Source: an uncultured Peptococcaceae bacterium
GTDB taxonomy: Bacteria > Bacillota > Peptococcia > Peptococcales > Peptococcaceae
Direction of reading: 5' to 3'
Assembly: GCA_900556545.1 (NCBI GenBank)
Contig: USPE01000027.1
Location: 1 to 14,173 of the forward strand
DNA: 14,173 nt
Below, one piece after another: positions 1 through 5,404 of the stretch. Within the stretch, counting starts at the first letter, position 1. Each line of letters begins with the position of its first letter. The notes below the pieces were generated by a model. It was not told the origin of the DNA and searched no databases. It worked only from the letters and a program-made list of their open reading frames with translations. Made by a program: the position numbers and the translations under genes.

Positions 1-1978
1 CGTTTACGATGATTTCGTTAGAACCGATGGACATAACTACTACATCACCTACAGAGCCATTGCCTACAGCAAAGATCTGAGTACCGGTGTAGTATTTGGT
101 TACATTGTCAGTTCTATATCTCAGTACAGCCTGGATGGTAACATTACCAACGGTATCGGAGGTCAGGTTGATATCAAAAGAACCTTTTCTGTCATTTACA
201 GAGCCTACGGTAGCAGAAACTTTAGCACCTTCTGGTTTATCTAAAATTACTACGCTTGCAGTGCCTGTTCCATCTTCACTTCCAACTGGAGTTACACTGT
301 TGCCGTTTTTATCAACAACCTGAGCAGTAATTTTGTTGTTGACATTCACTTCACAGGTTTTGGTGTCGAAAGCCAAGTCGCTGGCTTCATCAGCAACAGT
401 TAAGGTTTCGGTTGCTACCAGATTATAACGTTCATCCACTAAGGTTACGGTAATTTCGGAACCAACATATTTTTCATCATCTTTTACTTCAATGATTGGC
501 AGACCGTTAGTTCCATAAGTTACATCTTCTACAGCATAACCGCTGATAGCAGTCATTTCTTCAGCGTTATTGCCAATAGATTTGGTTACGCCGTCAGCGT
601 CAACCCACTGCATAGCGCGTGGTGTAATGGTGGAACCCAGTTCTACAGAATCAGTGTAATAGGTAATTCTTAAAGAAACAGGAGTTCCCATTTCTTTTAC
701 TTCGATAGAAACAGTTGCGGAAGCGCCGTTATCCAGAATTACTTTGAATTCATAGGTACCTTCGGCATCAAAGGTTTCATCCATTAAGATAGTCCAGCCG
801 TATTCGTCTGTGTAGTTACCTAAATAGAAATTGTCATTATCCAAATCAGATTCGGATGGGGAAGATACCAATTGTACAAAGTTTTCAGAGTCGGCATCAG
901 TGTTGCTGTTTAAAGCGCCATACATACCGCTGCCAGCCTCATCTTTTGTAACATCAGTTACTTCACTGCCTGCTGCATCATAAATGCGGAAGCCGATTTT
1001 ACCCTGTAAGCCGGTATTGCCGCTGTAGTCAGAGTCGAAATCAGTTGGAGCAGATGGAGTGATGTCTGCTTCGATGGAAGTTGCAACAGTAGAACCAGCA
1101 GTTACATTGATAGTCATATCATAAGAACCGGTGCTTACATAAATTTTGTAGTCGCCTTCTCTTAAAGCGGTAACATCAAAGCTGATTTTACCCTGTGCAT
1201 TTGTTGTTGCGCTTGTTTTGCTTGTTGTCAGGTTGGAACTGTTTGTTTCAATGCTAACATTAGCGCCTCTTACAATCTGATCATTTTCGTTGTACAGATA
1301 TAATTCAACTTCTTCAGATTTTGCACCGTTTGCAGTCAGATTACGTGTTAAGTCAACAACATCGCCATTGTTAATTTCGTTGTCATCTAAGTCATCGCCA
1401 TCCAGGTTGCTGCTGCCAGTCATGTAGTAGGAGCTTGTGCTGGTGTTAGCAGCTCTTACAGTGATGGTTCTGTTGTCAGAATCATAAGCAAACTGTGTCA
1501 TGTTGTTGCAGATAGAAGCGGCAGTGCTAGTGCTGTCGTCTAATCCACCATTTTCATCTACCAGTGCAGCATGGATATAAAACGTGCCGGTACGCTGTAA
1601 GGTGATTTCGGTAGTTTCAACACCTGCAACAGGCAGCCGCCATACAGTTACCTGGTCATTATCGCCCAGATCAACTTCGGTAGCGCCGTCAACATCTTTT
1701 AAAGCGCTGGAAGCAGCGCCGCTGGCGCTACCTTCTGTAACCCATACATATACCAGTTCAGAGTTGGTTGTACCACGACCACTTGCATCATTCAATACAA
1801 ATGTAATGTCGGAAGTAGCTTCGCTGCTATCACTATCTAATCTTACTGTCGGATTTTCGTCAGTGTAAACATAAGATGCGCCGCCGTCAGCTTCGTTGGC
1901 AGCGAAAGCAGCAACTGGCATTAAAGTCATCATGAAGCACAATAATGTCAGAATCGCAAATAATTTTTTGTTTTTCAA
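1..1978 (-). CDS. Secreted Ig-like/stalk-domain surface protein (partial, C-terminus outside window)
   Basis: An uninterrupted minus-strand frame of 659 codons runs off the left edge. I place the start at TTG (1976-1978) because AGGAGGG lies 7 nt upstream (1986-1992) and the product then opens with a classical signal peptide: KNKK, a hydrophobic core, and an AFA cleavage site near residue 26. The mature part is rich in Asp, Ser, Thr and Val, with repeated beta-strand-like stretches of the Ig-like (Big) type, including 'aVsiEvKemgTPvsLrityY'-style strands, and is poor in Cys. The last visible residues, VVMSIGSNEIIVN followed by a codon starting with G, match the first strand of the copper amine oxidase N-terminal-like 'stalk' domain (PF07833), which usually goes on to a GR-hVPhR motif. 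Known relatives are abundant cell-surface or S-layer-like proteins of Clostridia. The role is inferred to be structural; no catalytic motif is visible. Confidence 0.85.
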   Translation of the reverse strand, partial: MKNKKLFAILTLLCFMMTLMPVAAFAANEADGGASYVYTDENPTVRLDSDSSEATSDITFVLNDASGRGTTNSELVYVWVTEGSASGAASSALKDVDGATEVDLGDNDQVTVWRLPVAGVETTEITLQRTGTFYIHAALVDENGGLDDSTSTAASICNNMTQFAYDSDNRTITVRAANTSTSSYYMTGSSNLDGDDLDDNEINNGDVVDLTRNLTANGAKSEEVELYLYNENDQIVRGANVSIETNSSNLTTSKTSATTNAQGKISFDVTALREGDYKIYVSTGSYDMTINVTAGSTVATSIEADITPSAPTDFDSDYSGNTGLQGKIGFRIYDAAGSEVTDVTKDEAGSGMYGALNSNTDADSENFVQLVSSPSESDLDNDNFYLGNYTDEYGWTILMDETFDAEGTYEFKVILDNGASATVSIEVKEMGTPVSLRITYYTDSVELGSTITPRAMQWVDADGVTKSIGNNAEEMTAISGYAVEDVTYGTNGLPIIEVKDDEKYVGSEITVTLVDERYNLVATETLTVADEASDLAFDTKTCEVNVNNKITAQVVDKNGNSVTPVGSEDGTGTASVVILDKPEGAKVSATVGSVNDRKGSFDINLTSDTVGNVTIQAVLRYRTDNVTKYYTGTQIFAVGNGSVGDVVVMSIGSNEIIVN

Positions 1979-2090
1979 TTTATTTCCCTCCTAGGATATT
2001 TCTTGGTCGGTTTTACGCCTCGCCAGGCGTCGGCTGAATATACCGAAAAAACGCGCCTTTTCAGATAATTGTCCACCACAGGAGGATATT
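1979..2090 (-). promoter_or_regulatory. Structured 5' leader of the surface-protein gene, with a possible anti-Shine-Dalgarno segment
   Basis: On the minus strand the leader holds a nested stem: TCGGT (2046-2042) pairs with ACCGA (2011-2007) and encloses ACGCC/GGCGT (2030-2026 with 2019-2015, six-base loop). Further upstream, CCTCCT (2085-2080) is fully complementary to the AGGAGG of the ribosome site at 1987-1992. It could therefore hide the site, with the nested stem in the intervening loop. I could not match this to a riboswitch class I know; a c-di-GMP-I (GEMM) match was considered and not supported. Pairing is read directly; regulation is inference. Confidence 0.35.
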
Positions 2091-2146
2091 CAAAAGTTAT
2101 GAGTTTTGAATACGTACATATGTTTTTGTTAAAAATGTAACAAAAA
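2089..2146. repeat. Two inverted repeats in the divergent intergenic region
   Basis: TTCAAAA (2089-2095) and TTTTGAA (2104-2110) form a 7-bp inverted repeat. TTTTTGTTA (2123-2131) and TAACAAAAA (2138-2146) form a perfect 9-bp one with a 6-base spacer. Both lie between the surface-protein gene and the small plus-strand ORF. A weak minus-strand promoter, TTGTTA (2143-2138) with 17-base spacing to TATGTA (2120-2115), overlaps the second repeat, so it could be an operator. The AT-rich composition makes chance palindromes fairly likely. Confidence 0.35.
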
Positions 2147-2231
2147 TTGTTATTTCATACTCATTTTTTAGATAAAAGTTTTTTATAACAACAAATATGA
2201 TTGTGTGAAATAAAAATCGGAGGGAAAGAAT

Positions 2232-2414
2232 ATGCAGAAAAAGGATGCCAAAATGAATGATTGTCCGTCATGGGTTGACAATCATATGGGGAAATATGCT
2301 GTCTGCAAAATGGTTTATAGACGTTTTGCGATAGCGGAAATGTTGTGCAAAAATAAAAAAACGCTGTCAACGCAACTTTGGGGTTGCGTTGGCAGCGTTT
2401 TTTATGAAAAATAG
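2232..2414 (+). CDS. Possible small protein, 60 aa, unknown function
   Basis: A strong ribosome site, GGAGGG, sits 7 nt before the ATG, and a TATGAT -10-like box (2196-2201, no clear -35) is about 30 nt upstream. The product is basic with four Cys (DCPSW, YAVCK, MLCKN, WGCVG), no signal peptide and no membrane segment. I recognise no family. The last third of the frame runs straight through the terminator hairpin at 2355-2403, so those residues are dictated by the stem rather than by protein constraint. This is either a genuine small gene that terminates inside its own stop-proximal hairpin or a chance ORF in a short untranslated RNA. Initiation signals favour it; lack of any recognisable sequence counts against it. 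Confidence 0.35.
   Translation: MQKKDAKMNDCPSWVDNHMGKYAVCKMVYRRFAIAEMLCKNKKTLSTQLWGCVGSVFYEK
2355..2403. terminator. Bidirectional rho-independent terminator
   Basis: ACGCTGTCAACGCAAC (2361-2376) pairs with GTTGCGTTGGCAGCGT (2383-2398) over 16 bp with one G-U pair and a 6-base loop. A run of A on the left and T on the right extend the stem and serve as T-tracts in both directions. It separates the convergent small genes on either side. Confidence 0.92.
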
Positions 2415-2417
2415 GGT

Positions 2418-2678
2418 TTAGTGTTCTTCAATATAGTAAACAACGTAAGCTCTTGGATAATCCTGGCGGATGATGTTCATAACTTCGATTCCGACAGAGA
2501 TTTCACCAATCAGGTTAAAATCCATATCAACGTCAAAATCCTCATCTTCGGTTGCTTTGATAACGTCAATCTGTGGATTTGGGTCGTGATCCGGTTTGAT
2601 TCCCAGAGCCAGGTATTTTTCTTTTGCTTCTTCTGCGCTGTCAGCAAAAACAACTTGTGTATGACTTGTATGCTGCAT
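2418..2678 (-). CDS. Small acidic protein, 86 aa, unknown function
   Basis: The ATG at 2678 is preceded by GAGGAG with about 9 nt spacing, and a convincing promoter lies upstream, so this is very likely a real, independently transcribed gene. The protein has no signal peptide or membrane segment and should be cytoplasmic. It begins with a short polar stretch (residues 1-8), then a helix-like segment 'SAEEAKEKYLALGI' followed by a very acidic middle (ATEDEDFDVDMDFN, about residues 42-55) and an aromatic C-terminus with repeated Tyr (YPRAYVVYYIEEH). I do not recognise a domain. It ends 15 nt from the shared terminator. It is monocistronic, so the neighbours say little about its job. Confidence 0.8.
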   Translation of the reverse strand: MQHTSHTQVVFADSAEEAKEKYLALGIKPDHDPNPQIDVIKATEDEDFDVDMDFNLIGEISVGIEVMNIIRQDYPRAYVVYYIEEH

Positions 2679-2721
2679 TGTTCAACACTCCTCTTTTGAT
2701 AAAATATTACGAACTGTTTTC

Positions 2722-2750
2722 ATTATAGCAGATTGGACAGTAATATACAA
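2722..2750 (-). promoter_or_regulatory. Promoter of the 86-aa gene
   Basis: Minus strand: TTGTAT (2750-2745), 17-base spacer, perfect TATAAT (2727-2722). This would start transcription about 35 nt before the ATG at 2678. Confidence 0.7.
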
Positions 2751-2794
2751 AATGAATTTCCTAATTTGCGTAGGAATTTATTGATACATAGTTA

Positions 2795-2831
2795 AAAAAG
2801 TTGCGCTTCTGCTGAGGGGGAGCAGAAGCGC
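2795..2831 (-). terminator. Rho-independent terminator downstream of the efflux operon
   Basis: On the minus strand GCGCTTCTGCT (2831-2821) and AGCAGAAGCGC (2813-2803) form a perfect 11-bp stem with a 7-base C-rich loop, followed by AACTTTTTT (to 2795). The T-tract is on this side only, so it ends leftward transcripts, most likely those of the ABC operon whose last stop is about 175 nt upstream. Confidence 0.8.
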
Positions 2832-2843
2832 AGTCTATATCAA

Positions 2844-2920
2844 GAGCAGAAGCGGAGAAAGGAGGTTGCGATTGGATACTGCCGAAAGGAAAACAGCAGT
2901 AGAGGGAGGTTGCTTCTGCC
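2844..2920 (-). ncRNA. Candidate structured 3' UTR element / small RNA
   Basis: Read on the minus strand, GCAGAAGC (2919-2912) can pair with GCTTCTGC (2853-2846). This encloses an inner hairpin TACTGCTG (2901-2894) with CGGCAGTA (2884-2877), whose single non-Watson-Crick position is a G-U on this strand but would be C-A on the other. Two copies of GCAACCTCC (2913-2905 and 2869-2861) flank the inner hairpin and would be unpaired; CCTCC is complementary to ribosome-binding sites. The terminator just downstream reuses the same 8-mers. I know of no named RNA family with this pattern. The structure is read from the sequence; its existence as an RNA is inference. Confidence 0.35.
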
Positions 2921-2951
2921 GGGAAATATTCTATATAAAAATTTTTATTGC

Positions 2952-2972
2952 ATTATATAAGCTTTATATAAT
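2952..2972. repeat. AT-only inverted repeat
   Basis: ATTATATAA and TTATATAAT, 9 bp, separated by GCT, lie 35 nt beyond the ATPase stop. It may be a weak hairpin or a protein-binding palindrome, but in this AT-rich stretch chance is a fair explanation. Confidence 0.3.
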
Positions 2973-3006
2973 AAGATTACCCACATTATTAAATTTGTAA
3001 ACGATT

Positions 3007-3699
3007 TTATGTTGACGGTTGTTCATTATTTTGATATAAATGGCCGTCTACAATCCGCACGATTTTTTGCGCCTTTTTACCAACGCTGGGGTCGTGAGTA
3101 ATCATCAAAATGGTGTTGCCCAGATCATTTAGTTCTTGAAACAACTGCAGCACATCCTGCCCTGTTTTGCTGTCCAGCGCGCCGGTGGGTTCGTCAGCCA
3201 GCAGAATGGCCGGATTGCCCACCAAAGCTCGGGCAATGGATACGCGCTGCTGCTGGCCGCCGGACAGTTCGCTGGGTTTGTGATGCAGCCGTTCGCCCAT
3301 TCCCAGCAGGGTCAGCTTTTCGGTGGCGGTCTGCACTGCTTCTTTGTGGGACACACCGCGAATCAGCAAGGGCATGATAGTGTTTTGCAGCACATCATAT
3401 TTGGGAATCAGCTGGTATCGCTGAAAGATAAAGCCAATGTGCTGATTGCGAATGCGGGTCATTTTGGCGTCATCGGCCTGATGAACGGCTTCGCTGTTCA
3501 GAAAAAATTCGCCGTCATCGGCGGTATCCATACAGCCAATAATATTCATCAATGTGGATTTGCCTGAACCGGATGGCCCCAAGATGGCGATAAATTCGCC
3601 GGGATACACGTGCAGGTTAATATCAAACAGCACCTGCACTTTTTCATTTCCCAGGCTATAAGATTTGTTGATATGGTTTAACATTAGCAAAGGTTCCAT
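3007..3699 (-). CDS. ABC exporter ATPase, LolD/MacB type
   Basis: This 230-residue protein is a complete single nucleotide-binding domain: Walker A GPSGSGKST (41-49), Q-loop at Gln93, signature LSGGQQQR (145-152), Walker B ILLADEPTGALD (165-176) and a MITHD switch histidine. The 'PTGALD' form and overall length are typical of the MacB/LolD/FtsE group, which power FtsX-type permeases rather than importers with binding proteins. It hydrolyses ATP on the cytoplasmic face for the permease encoded immediately upstream (12-nt gap). The start at 3699 is supported by AAAGGA about 8 nt before the ATG, lying at the end of the permease gene, so the two are co-transcribed and probably translationally linked. 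The substrate cannot be read from this subunit. Confidence 0.95.
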   Translation of the reverse strand: MEPLLMLNHINKSYSLGNEKVQVLFDINLHVYPGEFIAILGPSGSGKSTLMNIIGCMDTADDGEFFLNSEAVHQADDAKMTRIRNQHIGFIFQRYQLIPKYDVLQNTIMPLLIRGVSHKEAVQTATEKLTLLGMGERLHHKPSELSGGQQQRVSIARALVGNPAILLADEPTGALDSKTGQDVLQLFQELNDLGNTILMITHDPSVGKKAQKIVRIVDGHLYQNNEQPST

Positions 3700-3711
3700 A
3701 GTATCGTTCCT

Positions 3712-5028
3712 TTATTCATGATTTAAAGCCTCGATTGGTTTCAGGCAGGCTGCTTGCCATGCCGGATAAAAGCCAAACACTGTGCCGGTGAAGATGGCAA
3801 AGAACAGTGCGATAATGGCTGCTGTGTTGGAGGCCACCACGCTCATGCCGCTGAGCCGCACAACAGGCATAATGAGATAACCAACAATAACGCCGATAAT
3901 GCCGCCCAGAATACTGATAAAGTTGGCTTCTAACAGAAACTGCAGCAAAATATCCTTGCGGGAGCTGCCCAGCGCTTTTAAGATGCCAATCTCTCGTGTA
4001 CGTTCTTTTACTGATACAAACAGCACGTTCATGATGCCAATGCCGCCCACCACAAAGACAACGCTGGCTACGGCAATCAGCAGGATGGACATGGTGTTGG
4101 CCGATTGCTGACTGGCTGCTACCTGGCTGCCGGCATCGGAGACAGTGAAGCTGCCTTTGGGGTACAGCTCTGCCAAAAGGGTTTCAATATCGCTGATGGT
4201 GGTTTCCATCTGGTTGACGTCATCGGCTACCGCAATGATTTTAGGTGTTGCGTTGCTAGAGCCCAGCACATATTTAACGGCTGAATTGTATGGCACAAAA
4301 ATTGCGCTGTCCAGGGTAATATCGGAAACGGTGGAACCTGTCTCAGATAAAACGCCGATGACCGTATACTTTTTGCTGTTGATATTGATGACGCTGTTGT
4401 AGGCGTCGGATACGTTTTCAAAAATGCTGACGGCTGCATCATAGCCCAGTACTGCTACTCGCTCCAGATCTTCATTGTCGGTGTCGGTGAAAAATTGTCC
4501 CTGCAGCAGTTCCAGATTGGTAATGTCTGCGTAATCGGTTGTGACGCCCACAATGGTGGAGGAAAGGCTGTCTTCCAGTGTGCCGCCTTCCACATCACTG
4601 CTGCCGTTTACCAGCAGTGTGATTTGGGCCAAATTGGGGATAAACCAGGACAATTCTTCTAAATCTTCTTCGGTGAAGGTGGTCTTTTTGATTTGCTGCA
4701 CACCGCCCATCATGCCACCCATCATACCGCCGGGGAATCCGCCGCCACTGCCTGATCTTCCACCGCCGCCACCGCCGGGCATGCCGCCTCCGGGAAACCC
4801 TCCTCCGCCAAAGGAGGAAGAGGACCCGCTGTTATCGGCAATGGTAATGGTTCCGGCATTCAGATTTTTAAACTGATCCTGCACGTCTTTTTGCCCGCCC
4901 AGTCCAATGGCGATGACGATAACGATGGTGGCTGCGCCTACAATAATCCCTAATGAAGTCAGTAATACTTTTGTTTTATTTTCTTTGATATTGATCCAGA
5001 CCAGATTAAGAATTTCGTGAAGCGCCAT
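3712..5028 (-). CDS. MacB/FtsX-family ABC exporter permease
   Basis: The frame is open to 5151, but I start at the ATG at 5028: AAGGAGG lies 8 nt before it, and the first residues (MALHEILNLVWINIKENKTK) are the typical amphipathic lead-in to the first membrane helix. The 438-residue product has one N-terminal transmembrane segment (about 21-44), an extracytoplasmic MacB-PCD-like domain (about 45-325), then three helices of the FtsX domain including the cytoplasmic motif VKERTREIGILKALGSSRKDIL. This topology belongs to mechanotransmission-type exporters that work with a HlyD-like adaptor. A very Gly/Met/Pro-rich stretch sits at residues 68-109, just outside the membrane. The start overlaps the end of the adaptor frame by 23 nt, implying coupled translation. 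The substrate is unknown; antibiotics, peptides or lipophilic compounds are family possibilities. Confidence 0.93.
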   Translation of the reverse strand: MALHEILNLVWINIKENKTKVLLTSLGIIVGAATIVIVIAIGLGGQKDVQDQFKNLNAGTITIADNSGSSSSFGGGGFPGGGMPGGGGGGRSGSGGGFPGGMMGGMMGGVQQIKKTTFTEEDLEELSWFIPNLAQITLLVNGSSDVEGGTLEDSLSSTIVGVTTDYADITNLELLQGQFFTDTDNEDLERVAVLGYDAAVSIFENVSDAYNSVININSKKYTVIGVLSETGSTVSDITLDSAIFVPYNSAVKYVLGSSNATPKIIAVADDVNQMETTISDIETLLAELYPKGSFTVSDAGSQVAASQQSANTMSILLIAVASVVFVVGGIGIMNVLFVSVKERTREIGILKALGSSRKDILLQFLLEANFISILGGIIGVIVGYLIMPVVRLSGMSVVASNTAAIIALFFAIFTGTVFGFYPAWQAACLKPIEALNHE

Positions 5029-5350
5029 CAGGCATGCCTCCTTCCATACCGGTTGGCGGAGTGCCGCCCATCTGCTCCGGTGTTTCGCCGGCGCTGCTGG
5101 TTTGGCTTTCGCTGTCGGTGGTACGGTTAATCTGGCTTTCGATGAGTACAATATCGCCTTCCTCTAAGCCGGAAGTGACTTCATAACTGGAACCGTCGGT
5201 AAAGCCCAGTGTTACTTCCTGCTGCAGTGAGGTGCCGTCTTCTTGTTTTACGTTTACATAATTTTTATCGCCCTGGGTGGTGATGGCTCGTTTTGGAATG
5301 ATTAATACGTCATCTACCCGTTCGCTGACCAAATCAACGGTGCAGGACAT
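5006..5350 (-). CDS. HlyD/MacA-like adaptor, C-terminal part in shifted frame
   Basis: This frame encodes the conserved end of the adaptor: 'YEGMSCTVDLVSERVDDVLIIPKRAI' is the membrane-proximal beta domain seen at this point in RND/MacA-type adaptors, then a short strand-rich domain ending 'GLEEGDIVLIES', and a Gly/Met/Pro tail (EQMGGTPPTGMEGGMPDG). The coordinates start at the first ATG, but I do not think that is a true start: the homologous reading continues upstream in this frame to about 5383 (FKGSLSDIYEGM), and no proper ribosome site precedes the ATG. It is the continuation of the frame that stops at 5379, in the +1 register. Its intact coding state argues either for a very recent break, an assembly error, or translation by frameshifting. 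It overlaps the permease start. Confidence 0.75.
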   Translation of the reverse strand: MSCTVDLVSERVDDVLIIPKRAITTQGDKNYVNVKQEDGTSLQQEVTLGFTDGSSYEVTSGLEEGDIVLIESQINRTTDSESQTSSAGETPEQMGGTPPTGMEGGMPDGASRNS

Positions 5351-5376
5351 GCCTTCATAAATGTCCGACAGCGATC

Positions 5377-5404
5377 CCTTAAAAATTCCCCCCGGGCCCT
5401 CCCC
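5377..5404 (-). other. Frame break in adaptor gene: apparent 28-base G-rich insertion or +1 frameshift site
   Basis: The upstream frame reads GAA GGG GGA GGG CCC GGG GGG AAT TTT TAA, and the conserved protein resumes one base later (AAG GGA TCG CTG). Taking out 28 bases (5377-5404, exact edges ambiguous) would leave GAA GGA TCG CTG, a smooth 'VTVEGSLSDIYEGM'. The first 17 bases of that segment contain 16 G or C, unlike the surrounding gene. Alternatively GGG-GGG-AAT-TTT-TAA-G has the layout of the prfB recoding site: a G-rich Shine-Dalgarno-like tract, one codon, a slippery codon (TTT-T) and a stop. Confidence 0.8.

Noticed and set aside
1..323. Plus-strand ORF at 96-323 and others inside the surface-protein gene
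   Set aside because: These are antisense shadows; the minus frame is continuous with signal peptide, ribosome site and domain content.
2137..2149. GTAACAAAAATTG occurring here and at 7065-7077 as a shared regulatory motif
   Set aside because: At 7065-7077 it is the T-tract and stem edge of the lrgAB terminator, whereas here it is part of an AT-rich palindrome; the match is likely chance.
2872..3000. Plus-strand 42-residue ORF starting TTG, preceded by AAAGGAGG
   Set aside because: The ribosome-like site is one of two repeated GGAGGTTGC motifs explained by the minus-strand structure; there is no promoter, and the second half is AT-rich chance hydrophobic sequence.
4541..4876. Proline-rich plus-strand ORF
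   Set aside because: It is the antisense reading of the permease glycine-rich insert.
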